Below are positions 8,900-17,440 of a DNA stretch of 64,000 bases, piece after piece (within the stretch, counting starts at the first letter, position 1; every line of letters begins with the position of its first letter). The position numbers and the translations under genes were made by a program. The stretch is from positions 1 through 64,000 of the forward strand of contig JAFGJO010000002.1 of the NCBI GenBank assembly GCA_016929065.1. The letters are read 5' to 3'. This DNA is from Spirochaetales bacterium. Lineage in GTDB: Bacteria > Spirochaetota > Spirochaetia > SZUA-6 > RPPD01. The notes under the pieces were generated by a model, which was given only the letters and a program-made list of their open reading frames with translations, did no database searches and had not been told where the DNA came from.

Positions 8900-10108
8900 C
8901 TATGGCCCGAAAATAAAAAAGTTTATTCCGAAAAAAATGAGAAAAAAGTTTATGATAATTCCGGTAAAAATACATAAAGCAGCAGTGATTCCCAGAAGCT
9001 TTGATTTATTATTACATTGTTTTGCCAGCTCTTTTGGATTTCCGGCAATGCAGACGAATTCAACCATTGGATCCGTGGATTCTTTCAGCCGTGTATTATC
9101 TTTGATCCCGAATACGTAATTTACATTTTCCTCAGGTAAAAACTGGTTCAACGATGTCATTCTGATTTTCATTTCCGGATTCAAAGTAAAACTGCTGTTT
9201 TTAGCGCCTGGTCTCCATTTGATAAGTCCGTATTCCTCGCCATTCGGGAGATGTACATAAATCTCATTTTTCTTGAAATCTTCATCTTTATTGAAAAACC
9301 GTAGGGGCAATAAAAAAAGGTCCCGTTCCGAACGAAGTGATCTCGCCTGTTTCCAGAAGTGCCGATAAAGGAAATATAAAAACACTCCTGGCGGCAGCAG
9401 ATACGATATAGGAAAAGTGCTGAGCATGATAGATGCTGCAGCAGCGAACCGCATCGTCGGATTCTGCAGGAGAAAATATGAAATCAATAGCAGAATCAGC
9501 GATCCGCATGCCACTGACACGGGAGTGAACTGGTTCAGGTATTCATTTTTATGTCGTCCGCTCCAGATGCTTCTTTTAAGCAGTGTTTGTTTTTTTCCAT
9601 CATGGATGACGATCAACAGATCCTCTTTTTCTTTTTGCTTGAAAATAAATTGACCGGATTCCTGGTATAAATGACCTGCGACAAAAATGCGGATCCCCGA
9701 AGGCAGTGAATATATTTTTTTCCAGGGGAGATAATCCGGCTCATCATCAGGAATTGTATTCTCGAAATGTTCGACATTCGTTTTGTCTACATCAACAGGG
9801 TATGAACGAAGAAGAAACAGGGAAAGCTGTTCAACATCAAGCCCGATGGTCATGGTGGAATCTGTAATCCACAGCCGGTTGTCTCCCTGAATGGATTCAA
9901 GTTTGCCGAAAAATCTGTATTCGCCAAGATAGCCATCGAGTGAATTTTTTGAAAAAAGGCCGGGCTGGGCAATCGGATGATGGGTTGAATTAATAAGGCG
10001 CTGTCTGAACCGGTACCATTGGCTTCTGATTATAAATGCACCCAGTCCGGGAATGAAACCGTAAAACAAAAATGCGGTAAAAAAAAGTAACAGAACAAGA
10101 ATAAACAT
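8900..10108 (-). CDS. Polytopic membrane protein, unknown
   Basis: A 402-residue protein with one N-terminal membrane segment (1-25), a soluble region rich in beta strands (about 40-195), two membrane segments near 200-260, a second soluble region, and a C-terminal membrane segment (about 370-400). The topology places two soluble domains on one face of the inner membrane. No catalytic motif or family was recognised. No clear ribosome binding site precedes the ATG. Monocistronic, convergent with trmB. Confidence 0.6.
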   Translation of the reverse strand: MFILVLLLFFTAFLFYGFIPGLGAFIIRSQWYRFRQRLINSTHHPIAQPGLFSKNSLDGYLGEYRFFGKLESIQGDNRLWITDSTMTIGLDVEQLSLFLLRSYPVDVDKTNVEHFENTIPDDEPDYLPWKKIYSLPSGIRIFVAGHLYQESGQFIFKQKEKEDLLIVIHDGKKQTLLKRSIWSGRHKNEYLNQFTPVSVACGSLILLLISYFLLQNPTMRFAAAASIMLSTFPISYLLPPGVFLYFLYRHFWKQARSLRSERDLFLLPLRFFNKDEDFKKNEIYVHLPNGEEYGLIKWRPGAKNSSFTLNPEMKIRMTSLNQFLPEENVNYVFGIKDNTRLKESTDPMVEFVCIAGNPKELAKQCNNKSKLLGITAALCIFTGIIINFFLIFFGINFFIFGP

Positions 10109-10212
10109 ACATTACCATTGCCAAAATCACAAAAATTGTAAAGTATATTATAAAAAAAGCGAAGGGCTGCAGCAAGTGCAGTCTGTACTCATTCAGGAAA
10201 TATGATGTACTA

Positions 10213-10241
10213 TTGATAAAATATTTGAAATACCGTACTGT
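10213..10241 (+). promoter_or_regulatory. Promoter placed for a leaderless mRNA
   Basis: TTGATA (10213-10218), 17-bp spacer, TACTGT (10236-10241). Only 8 nt separate the -10 element from the ATG at 10250, so transcription should begin at or next to the start codon, and there is no ribosome binding site. Confidence 0.5.
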
Positions 10242-10249
10242 AAAACATC

Positions 10250-10927
10250 ATGATTGAACGCATTATTGTCGGAACAATGTTTACAAATTGTTATTTTTTC
10301 TCATTTAATAAAAAAGACTGTTTGATTATTGATCCAGGCGGGGATCCGGAAAAAATTATTTCATCCATGGAAGTGTTAAACATGATTCCTGTCGGCATTG
10401 TATTTACTCACGGGCATTTCGACCATACCATGGCTGCCGGCGCAATCAAGAAGCATTTCGAAAATAAAAATAGAAAAATCAAGCTCGCCATTCATCTTGC
10501 AGATAAAACATATCTGGGGCGGGCAGGAGAAAGAAATAACCGCAAGCATTTCAAGATACTCGGCCCGGAAGCCGAGTTTGAATTTGACAATATTTTCCAA
10601 TCGCTCCCTGAACCAGATGTAATTCTGAAAGAAGGTGTTGATGTCTTCAAAAGCGGCTTGAAAGTTATTGAGACCCCCGGACATACACCCGGTAGTATCT
10701 GCCTGTATTCCATGAAAGATGATGTTTTATTTACCGGCGATACGTTGTTTTTTGAATCTGTTGGCAGGGCGGATTTGCCGGGCGGGAATGAAAAAAATCT
10801 GTTTAAAAGCATAAAAGAAAAGCTGGTTATCCTGCCATCCAACACCCAGATTTTTCCAGGACATGGACCGTTGACAACGCTTGAACGGGAATTGAAGGGG
10901 AATCCGTATTTGCAGGATTTTAGATAA
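10250..10927 (+). CDS. Metallo-beta-lactamase-fold hydrolase (glyoxalase II-like)
   Basis: A 225-residue binuclear-zinc hydrolase. Ligands are visible in order: THGHFDHT (HxHxDH) near residue 54, ETPGHTPGS near 145, FTGDTLF near 163 and FPGHGPLTTL near 205. This arrangement is typical of GloB-like and persulfide-dioxygenase-like members; the long helical tail of true glyoxalase II is missing, so the substrate (a glutathione or other thioester) is uncertain. It is cytoplasmic and monocistronic. It lacks a ribosome binding site, and the -10 element sits 8 nt before the ATG. Confidence 0.85.
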   Translation: MIERIIVGTMFTNCYFFSFNKKDCLIIDPGGDPEKIISSMEVLNMIPVGIVFTHGHFDHTMAAGAIKKHFENKNRKIKLAIHLADKTYLGRAGERNNRKHFKILGPEAEFEFDNIFQSLPEPDVILKEGVDVFKSGLKVIETPGHTPGSICLYSMKDDVLFTGDTLFFESVGRADLPGGNEKNLFKSIKEKLVILPSNTQIFPGHGPLTTLERELKGNPYLQDFR

Positions 10928-10951
10928 AAAATATCTTTACATTACTATATG

Positions 10952-11329
10952 TCAGGCCAAAACATTGATAATAGCCCCTGTTTCTACAAGACTTGTAATT
11001 GAGTAGCCACCGGATTGGTTGGCCCCGGATACCTGTTTTTGAATTTCAGAGATCATGGCATCGACTTTTTCAACGTCAAGTTTTTCATAGGAAATGGCAT
11101 TTTTTCCGTTTAAATGGACCAGGCGGTCAATGAGTGAATCAAGAATTCTCAGTTTGTATACCGGGATGGATTGATTTGATCCCTGTGCAGGAACACCCAG
11201 AATATGCTTGAAAACGGCAAAAGTGGAGAAAGCGGGTTTCACCGGCATTGAAATTCTGCCAGCTGCTTTTTGAGGGGTGAGATACCGCTGATAGAGTGCT
11301 GCAATGGAATTGATTCCCTGAACCACCAT
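10952..11329 (-). CDS. Conserved small protein, unknown
   Basis: A 125-residue soluble protein with a good ribosome binding site (GGAAGGAG, 5 nt). It has no signal peptide, Cys or membrane span. The N-terminal 50 residues are Ala/Pro/Gln-rich (for example LTPQKAAGR) and the rest is probably helical. The product was not recognised. It may be cotranscribed with the DksA-like gene 77 bp upstream. Confidence 0.55.
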   Translation of the reverse strand: MVVQGINSIAALYQRYLTPQKAAGRISMPVKPAFSTFAVFKHILGVPAQGSNQSIPVYKLRILDSLIDRLVHLNGKNAISYEKLDVEKVDAMISEIQKQVSGANQSGGYSITSLVETGAIINVLA

Positions 11330-11405
11330 AAACTCCTTCCTTATTTTTATTTTCGGATAAAAAGAGTAAATGGTTAATAAGCGGAATTTTTATTCTGTGA
11401 TTACT

Positions 11406-11762
11406 TTAACGATTTCGCAATTCTTCTGAGGCTTTACATTTGATGCAGAGTGTTGCATAGGGAATTGCATCGAGCCGTTCTCTTGGTATTTTTTCGCTGC
11501 ATCGCATGCATTGCCCGTAATGCCCGTTTTGAATGCGTGCTATTGCACTTTCGATAAGATGCAGTATTTTCAATTCCTGGTTACCAAGGGCTTCAAGTAT
11601 TTTTCTATCGATATCGTCTGCTGCTATATCTGCAAGATCTTTTGGATCTCTGTCTTCAATAAGTTCATTAAATTCTTCATTCTCGGCTGCAAGGTTGTGC
11701 AGTATTTTATTCTTCATTTCAAGAAGAGTATCTTTCATTTTCTGTATATATCGCTTGTCCAT
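11406..11762 (-). CDS. DksA/TraR-family zinc-finger regulator
   Basis: A 118-residue protein with an N-terminal coiled coil (about 1-75), acidic tip residues around DLADIAADDID, and the C4 zinc finger CMRC...CIKC (about residues 91-112) of the DksA/TraR family. Members bind the secondary channel of RNA polymerase and modify promoter responses, often together with ppGpp; whether this one does is inferred. The start has GAGGAGG before the ATG and a strong promoter (11804-11832). It is divergent from infA, so it may help tune translation genes in its own neighbourhood. Confidence 0.88.
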   Translation of the reverse strand: MDKRYIQKMKDTLLEMKNKILHNLAAENEEFNELIEDRDPKDLADIAADDIDRKILEALGNQELKILHLIESAIARIQNGHYGQCMRCSEKIPRERLDAIPYATLCIKCKASEELRNR

Positions 11763-11803
11763 ATGAATCCTCCTCTAACGGTGCAGATAAATTAGTGTCA
11801 CCG

Positions 11804-11832
11804 AATATGGCCTAAATAAAAAAAATTGTCAA
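11804..11832 (-). promoter_or_regulatory. Promoter of the DksA-like gene
   Basis: On the minus strand: TTGACA (11832-11827), 17-bp spacer, CATATT (11809-11804). The -35 element is one arm of a perfect 8-bp inverted repeat TTGTCAAC/GTTGACAA (11826-11849), the other arm being the -35 of the infA promoter. Confidence 0.7.
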
Positions 11833-11842
11833 CTAGTTTAGG

Positions 11843-11871
11843 TTGACAAAATGCAGCTGTTATCATAATAA
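11843..11871 (+). promoter_or_regulatory. Promoter of infA
   Basis: Perfect TTGACA (11843-11848), 17-bp spacer and TAATAA (11866-11871), or CATAAT two bases earlier. It lies back to back with the DksA-like gene's promoter, with only 10 bp between the two -35 elements. Confidence 0.7.
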
Positions 11872-11890
11872 TAGGCGCAAAGAGGCTAAA

Positions 11891-12109
11891 GTGGCAAAAG
11901 AAGAAGCAATTGAAGTAGAAGGTATTGTAAAAGAATCTCTCCCCAATACGTTGTTTCGTGTTGAATTAGAGAATGGACATGTGATACTTGCTCATCTTTC
12001 CGGAAAAATGAGAAAGCATTATATAAGGATTGTCCCCGGTGACAAGGTGAAAGTCGCTCTTTCTCCTTATGATTTGACCCGCGGCAGAATTATTTTTCGG
12101 GAACATTAA
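11891..12109 (+). CDS. infA: Translation initiation factor IF-1
   Basis: A 72-residue S1/OB-fold protein that occupies the A site of the 30S subunit during initiation. The sequence follows the family from [13 protein letters not shown] through [15 protein letters not shown] and ends LTRGRI. The start is a GTG at 11891 (GAGG 6 nt upstream); the ORF-track start is 16 codons too early and would overlap the promoter. Not embedded in a ribosomal-protein cluster here, but monocistronic and divergent from a DksA-like regulator. Confidence 0.95.
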   Translation: MAKEEAIEVEGIVKESLPNTLFRVELENGHVILAHLSGKMRKHYIRIVPGDKVKVALSPYDLTRGRIIFREH

Positions 12110-12157
12110 TCAGGAAATTTCAGCCCTGCAAATTTCGTTGTAATAAAATAATCAACT

Positions 12158-13435
12158 CTATGAGCGGTATGCCGCGTTTTCCCTGACGTAGTCATAACTG
12201 AGATCCGCCCCGATGACAGAGCACTCATATTCTCCTGCCTTCAGATCAACAAAAATATCAACGGTTTTTTGATGAGGAGGGTAATGTCCCTGTAAAGAAT
12301 AGGAAGCCTCCTTCAGATAGCTTGTCAGGAGCTGTTCTTTTCGTTTATCGAGGCAAAATCCGTTATTCGAGAAAATATCAATATTTCCCATGGAGATTGA
12401 TAAAGAATCCCTTGGGATTGGTATTTTGTTGTTGCCAAAGTAATCCCCAAGTGCACCGATAATACGCCCGACATTTGGATCATTTCCAAAGATGGCGCTT
12501 TTTACCAACGGGGAATTGACAATCGCTTTTCCCGCCTGTTCGGCAACAGCAAGAGAGGGCGCATGGGATATTGTAGCCTTAATCACATGTTCAACTCCTT
12601 CACCATTGCGTACAATTGCGTGGCTGAGGTTTTTGCACACTGCCAGGAGTGCCAGATTAAATGCACCTAAATCCGCCAATGGTTTTTTATTTGAACTCAG
12701 GATTATTATCATGTCGCTGGTGCTTTGGTCGCCGTCAATTGAAATTCTGTTGAAAGATTGCTCAACAGCCCATGAAAGGGATTGGGCAAGCTGCTCCCGG
12801 CTGACACTGATGTCAGTGCATATAAATGAAAGCATCGTTCCCATGTTGGGCTCAATCATCCCAGCGCCCTTCGCCGTTCCGACGATTGAACCTGATCCGC
12901 ATATCTCTCTGTATACTTTTGGGTAACTGTCAGTGGTCATTATTGCCTGTGCTACACTGAGCAGCGATGTTGAGACCATTGATTTCATCAAGGCTGGAAT
13001 TGCCTGGACCATCTCCTGTACCGGGAGCTGCCAACCGATGATGCCGGTCGAAGAAGGGAACAGCTCTTTTACCGGACAGCCAAGATATTCTGAACAGGTT
13101 TGAAGAACGGTCAGTGCATCCTGCTCACCGGTTTGAACTGCAACGTTGGATATTTTGTTGTTGACAAGAATGCCGCGGCAAAGGCCGTTTTTCAGATGTT
13201 TTTTTCCGATGATCACCGGAGCACCGCAGAAATGATTTTTCGTGAACATTGCATGGAATGACGGGGTCGACTGGTCGCAAAAGATTCCGGAAATGTTCAT
13301 CCTGTATTCTTTTTCACCGCCAAGTTCAGACGGTTTGAAGGTGATTGGTGTTGCCCCGGCAGTAAACCCTTCGGGTAACACGCTTTGGGATTCACAAAAT
13401 GCAAGGTATTCATGCTGTGATGCAAACTCGGACAT
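12158..13435 (-). CDS. argJ: Glutamate N-acetyltransferase / N-acetylornithine acyltransferase
   Basis: A 425-residue enzyme of arginine synthesis that moves the acetyl group of N-acetylornithine to glutamate; some members also use acetyl-CoA. Signatures: SSTGIIG near residue 130, the self-cleavage region GAGMIEPNMGTML with the nucleophilic Thr near residue 200, and ISIDGDQST. The residue before the Thr is Gly where Ala is usual, a mild change. The usual NSGNAN segment is also altered (VNNKISNVAV). The ATG at 13435 has AGGAGC six bases upstream; the ORF-track TTG is not needed. No other arg genes are in the window. The aspartokinase gene lies just upstream on the same strand. Confidence 0.9.
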   Translation of the reverse strand: MSEFASQHEYLAFCESQSVLPEGFTAGATPITFKPSELGGEKEYRMNISGIFCDQSTPSFHAMFTKNHFCGAPVIIGKKHLKNGLCRGILVNNKISNVAVQTGEQDALTVLQTCSEYLGCPVKELFPSSTGIIGWQLPVQEMVQAIPALMKSMVSTSLLSVAQAIMTTDSYPKVYREICGSGSIVGTAKGAGMIEPNMGTMLSFICTDISVSREQLAQSLSWAVEQSFNRISIDGDQSTSDMIIILSSNKKPLADLGAFNLALLAVCKNLSHAIVRNGEGVEHVIKATISHAPSLAVAEQAGKAIVNSPLVKSAIFGNDPNVGRIIGALGDYFGNNKIPIPRDSLSISMGNIDIFSNNGFCLDKRKEQLLTSYLKEASYSLQGHYPPHQKTVDIFVDLKAGEYECSVIGADLSYDYVRENAAYRS

Positions 13436-13505
13436 GTATTGCTCCTGATCCAAAAAAAATTATGAAAACGAAAAAAACAGGTTTATAATCCCATGACCTT
13501 TTCTT

Positions 13506-14888
13506 TTACTTCTGCAGAGAACAAAGTGTATCGTTGAGAATTGATACTGCTTTTTCAAAATCATTTCTTCCGACAATCAGCTGAATGTTTACCTGGCGTA
13601 ATGATTGTGAAATACACTCAACATTTACTTTGTTGGATGCAAGGGCGTCAGCTGTTTTTGCCAAAACACCGGGTTTTGCAATATTTGAACCAATGATACA
13701 CACAATTGCCTCATGATTTATCGTGACCTGTTCATATTTGTCTCTCAATTTGTTCAGGAGCTCTTCATGTAAATCTTTTTCCCAGATCACCAACGTTATA
13801 CTGTTTGCATTCGTTGCCTTCATGATATAACTGATACGGTAATTATGAAACAACTGCATGACATGCATGTCAAATCCGCTTTCCCCTACCATCGAAGAAT
13901 CATGAATTTCAATTACAATTACCTTATTTGATCCTGCAATAATTTCGACCTTGGATTCTTTGCCGATATATGATTTCGAGATGACTGTACCGGGATGGTC
14001 AGGCTCAAATGTGTTTTTTATACGCAAACTAATATTATTTTTTTCCAGGGGTTTTGATGCTTTGGGATGAATTGCTTCCATGCCGACATCTGCGAGCTGA
14101 TCTGCAACATCATAATTGGTGAATCCAACCGGTATGGCTTTTTCAATACCAACAATTTTTGGATCGGCGGATGAAAGGTGAAATTCCTTGTGAATAATTG
14201 CTTCATCCGCTTTCACTTCAACAGCAATTTTGGAAAAGGTCACCTCGGAATATCCCCGGTCAAATTCCCTCATAATGCCTTCTGTCCCTTTTGTGTATCC
14301 GGTTGCGACAACAATTGTTTTTGAAAAATCTATTTTTTTGAAGGCTTTTCGAATTCGTTCGTCTATGGTGAGGTACTCTGAATCATGAAAACCGCTTAAA
14401 TCCACCAATATGGCATTTATATTATTGTTTTTCAGGATGTTTACCGAATTATAGGCGGAATGTGCCTCCCCGACCGAAGCAAGGAGTTCCCGTGCGGCAA
14501 AATGAATATTTGTATGGTCGACATAACCGCTTGCGATAACATCCGTCATGCTTTCCAGGTAATCTTTTGTCTTTTTTATTCTGTCGAGCAGGTATTGTCT
14601 TGCTTCGTTGCTGTTGAGTTTGATATCCAGGAAAGTATCATTGATGCTAAGGAGCTTTTCACATAATTTGTCGAGCGCTTCACTGTATGGTTCATCGTTG
14701 ATAAATTTTGTATATACACCGGGTTCGCCTGTTTTTTTATGCTCGAGAAGCCAATTGGTGACATTGTCGTATGCGGAGACGACAAGAATCCGGTTATAGG
14801 ATACTTTCCCGTTTTTGAGAATGATATTATTCAGCACATCGTGAAATTTTGACATTGATGTGCCGCCAATTTTTTCAACAGTAAGCAT
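13506..14888 (-). CDS. lysC: Aspartate kinase
   Basis: A 460-residue kinase for the first step to Lys, Thr, Met and diaminopimelate. The kinase domain begins VEKIGGTSM and continues through the nucleotide-binding TKGTEGIMREFDRGYS and the Asp-rich segment. Two ACT regulatory domains follow (about 310-385 and 390-460, the second with KPGVLAKTADAL). The N-terminus with KIGGTSM and the spacing resemble the group of aspartokinases linked to ectoine operons more than classic LysC (KFGGTSV), but no ect genes are present. ACT domains imply feedback control by an end-product amino acid. AAGGAAGG precedes the ATG. Confidence 0.88.
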   Translation of the reverse strand: MLTVEKIGGTSMSKFHDVLNNIILKNGKVSYNRILVVSAYDNVTNWLLEHKKTGEPGVYTKFINDEPYSEALDKLCEKLLSINDTFLDIKLNSNEARQYLLDRIKKTKDYLESMTDVIASGYVDHTNIHFAARELLASVGEAHSAYNSVNILKNNNINAILVDLSGFHDSEYLTIDERIRKAFKKIDFSKTIVVATGYTKGTEGIMREFDRGYSEVTFSKIAVEVKADEAIIHKEFHLSSADPKIVGIEKAIPVGFTNYDVADQLADVGMEAIHPKASKPLEKNNISLRIKNTFEPDHPGTVISKSYIGKESKVEIIAGSNKVIVIEIHDSSMVGESGFDMHVMQLFHNYRISYIMKATNANSITLVIWEKDLHEELLNKLRDKYEQVTINHEAIVCIIGSNIAKPGVLAKTADALASNKVNVECISQSLRQVNIQLIVGRNDFEKAVSILNDTLCSLQK

Positions 14889-14977
14889 ATATACCTTCCT
14901 TATAAGCTATAATTGATAATATATAAAGTTTTTCGAGTCAAGTAATACCTTATTTTGCGCATAAAATAAAAAAAGTA

Positions 14978-15004
14978 TTGAATAAATTCAGGTTTGTTTA
15001 TAAT
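14978..15004 (+). promoter_or_regulatory. Promoter of the GH4 gene
   Basis: TTGAAT (14978-14983), 15-bp spacer and a perfect TATAAT (14999-15004); a 17-bp spacing to TAATTA is the alternative reading. An AAAGGAG followed by a TTG at 15020 could translate a 9-codon leader before the real start at 15086. Confidence 0.5.
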
Positions 15005-15085
15005 TAAAAGGAGAGAAGTTGGTTGATCCTCAAAGAAATCACGTATAACATGACTGGATAATTTGAATTCCGAAAGGATCGTTTA

Positions 15086-16480
15086 ATGCCGGTGAATACC
15101 GAGAAATTGAAAAATATTACTATCGCATATATCGGTGGTGGATCTTTGCATTGGGCATATGACCTTATGCATGATCTTGCCCTGGATGGGGATATAGAAG
15201 GCACCGTACGTCTCTATGATATTGATATTCCCGCAGCACAGCAGAACGAGATATACGGAAACCGGCTTGCACAGCACCAAAAGGCCGCTTCCAGGTGGAA
15301 GTATACTGTCTCCAATACATTGAAAGAAGCTCTGGCAGGAGCGGATTTTGTCATTATTTCAATATTTCCGGGAACCTTTGAGGATATGCGGGTGGAAGTC
15401 CATATGCCGGAAGAATATGGGATTTTGCAACCGGTCGGTGATACTGTCGGCCCGGGGGGGCTTTTCCGTGCGTTGCGGTTAATCCCGGTTTTTTGTGAAT
15501 TCGCCCGGGCAATCGAAGAATTTGCGCCGGATGCCTGGGTTATCAATTACACAAATCCGATGTCTTTGTGCGTCGCAACACTGTATTCAGAATATCCCGG
15601 AATCAAGGCGTTTGGATGCTGCCATGAAGTATTTGGTACCCAAAAACTGCTCGCAGCGATGGTGGAAGAGGTTTTTGAAGAAAAGTATGTCCAAAGAGAT
15701 GAAATTGTTATTAACGTTCTTGGATTAAATCATTTTACCTGGTTGACCCGGGCATTTTATAAAACAGAAGATCTTTTTCCCGGTTTCCTGAAATTCGCAG
15801 ATACATACTATACAGAAGGTTTTGAAAAACTTGAATCATGGCAGAAGAATGTCTTTCAATGCGCACATCGTGTGAAGTTTGATCTTTTTAGAAGATTTGG
15901 ATGCATTGCTGCTGCTGGTGACAGGCATCTTGCAGAGTTTATTCCAGAGAAATATGTCCAGGACAAATTCTCGGTTGCCCAATGGAAATTTCATTTGACG
16001 ACAATAGAAGACCGGATTATACGCCGAAACAACCGTATCAAGGAAGTTGCTGCACATCTGTCAGGGGAAAAGCCTGTAGTTCTTGAGCAATCCGAGGAAG
16101 AGGGAGTGCGAATTATGAAAGCTCTTCTTGGTCTGGGAAATTTTGTTACCAATGCGAATTTGCCGAATATGGGTCAGATCCACAATTGTGGACAGCATGC
16201 AATTGTTGAAACAAATGTACTTTTTATGAAAGATTCTGCATGTCCTGTCATTGCCGGAAAAATTCCGGGACCATTGGAAGAGACAATCAACGGCCACATT
16301 GCAAATCAGCAATTGATCCTGAAGGCTGCGTTAAAAAAGGATCAGGAATTGGCTTTTCAGGCTTTTCGAAATGATCCGCTCGTGACCTGTGACGATAACG
16401 ATGCAGAAGAGTTGTTTTTTAAAATGCTTTCGGGGCTGGCTCATTGTCTGCCGGGTTGGAAAATCCCGCAAAAAAAATAG
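15086..16480 (+). CDS. Family 4 glycoside hydrolase (alpha-galactosidase/glucosidase type)
   Basis: A 464-residue NAD- and metal-dependent glycosidase of family GH4, which works by oxidation-elimination at C3. Seen: the NAD-binding AYIGGGSLHWAYDL at the N-terminus, NYTNPMS near residue 155, the metal-site CCHEVFG near residue 180 and the following GLNHFTW. The absence of a 6-phosphate-specific context and the length fit AglA/MelA-type enzymes acting on unphosphorylated sugars such as galactosides or uronides, but specificity cannot be settled. There is no transporter beside it. GAAAGGA precedes the ATG. Confidence 0.88.
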   Translation: MPVNTEKLKNITIAYIGGGSLHWAYDLMHDLALDGDIEGTVRLYDIDIPAAQQNEIYGNRLAQHQKAASRWKYTVSNTLKEALAGADFVIISIFPGTFEDMRVEVHMPEEYGILQPVGDTVGPGGLFRALRLIPVFCEFARAIEEFAPDAWVINYTNPMSLCVATLYSEYPGIKAFGCCHEVFGTQKLLAAMVEEVFEEKYVQRDEIVINVLGLNHFTWLTRAFYKTEDLFPGFLKFADTYYTEGFEKLESWQKNVFQCAHRVKFDLFRRFGCIAAAGDRHLAEFIPEKYVQDKFSVAQWKFHLTTIEDRIIRRNNRIKEVAAHLSGEKPVVLEQSEEEGVRIMKALLGLGNFVTNANLPNMGQIHNCGQHAIVETNVLFMKDSACPVIAGKIPGPLEETINGHIANQQLILKAALKKDQELAFQAFRNDPLVTCDDNDAEELFFKMLSGLAHCLPGWKIPQKK

Positions 16481-16500
16481 TGATGTCACAGACAGGGATA

Positions 16501-17262
16501 CTACTCTGGGCGGTTTTTTCCGGAAAGCTTTTGTATTTTATCCCTGATTTCCGCGGCCTTTTCATAGTTTTCCATTTTCACCGCGTCTTCCAGTTCGATT
16601 TTCAGGGAATCCAGCATTGATACTTTTTTATCGTCGGCTATTTCCTCAAGCATTGATTTCAGATAATTCAAAGACCGCATTTTTTCAAATTGAAATGTGG
16701 TTGTGTTCACCTCGTACATGCTCTTTATTTCCCTGATGGCATCTTCAAGAATCTCTTTTGCCAGTTCGTTCAGGTGCTGTTTGATGCAAATAAGTGCACG
16801 TGCGACCGCATTCATTCGAAAAATGTATGGCCTGTATTGAAGGAGTTGGGCTTTGTCTTCTTCATTCAGGTATGCAGTGTCAAGAAAATCGCATATTTTT
16901 ATATTATGCTCTGTATCGCGGACAGTCCGGTCATAATCGCCGATTTGAAAAAGAATCAGATAGCGGTAGTAATACAACAAAGCTTCTTCATGCAGCAGGG
17001 TAAAATCTTCCGGATCAAGCTCGTATCCGGAATTTGAATCTTTTTTGTGTTTGTCGTATTCATCGGCCCGTGCTGCAAATTCCAGGAAAAGATTTTCCCT
17101 GCCAAATGGTTTTTTTCCGTCAGGACGTCCGTCCATTTCATATTGTTCAATTCCGAGCGGCTTTCTTACCTGTAAAATATCCCTTCCGTCATCTGCTTTG
17201 ATGATCCGGATATTTTTTTTGCTATTGTATTCCCATTCTTTTAACAGAGGCGAGATGTCCAT
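16501..17262 (-). CDS. UVR-motif protein of unknown role
   Basis: A 253-residue soluble, mostly helical protein. The C-terminus (about 218-247) is a UVR motif, LEDAVKMENYEKAAEIRDKI, the hairpin by which UvrB and UvrC interact; it also occurs in ClpC partner McsA and other proteins. The middle (about 75-215) looks like a TPR-like helical region that follows Tyr/Leu-rich repeats. It has no nuclease or helicase domain, so it is not UvrB or UvrC. The ATG at 17262 has AGGAG 6 nt upstream and is preferred to the TTG of the ORF track. A second UVR-motif protein is at 23327. Confidence 0.65.
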   Translation of the reverse strand: MDISPLLKEWEYNSKKNIRIIKADDGRDILQVRKPLGIEQYEMDGRPDGKKPFGRENLFLEFAARADEYDKHKKDSNSGYELDPEDFTLLHEEALLYYYRYLILFQIGDYDRTVRDTEHNIKICDFLDTAYLNEEDKAQLLQYRPYIFRMNAVARALICIKQHLNELAKEILEDAIREIKSMYEVNTTTFQFEKMRSLNYLKSMLEEIADDKKVSMLDSLKIELEDAVKMENYEKAAEIRDKIQKLSGKNRPE

Positions 17263-17366
17263 ACACAACTCCTGAAAAAGTATTCAAGTATAAATATAGC
17301 ATTCTGTTTTATTTTCGACTACTCAAATCTTTTCCTGTCATAATTCTTTCCTGACGGCCAGTTATC

Positions 17367-17395
17367 TTGACAGATAGAAGAGAATAGGTTTTAAT
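17367..17395 (+). promoter_or_regulatory. Promoter of the phosphofructokinase-proS unit
   Basis: TTGACA (17367-17372), 17-bp spacer and TTTAAT (17390-17395); the start codon is at 17441 after AAAGGAG. Confidence 0.65.
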
Positions 17396-17440
17396 ATCTT
17401 CTTTACACTTCCCTCGTAAATATTTCAAAAGGAGAAATTC

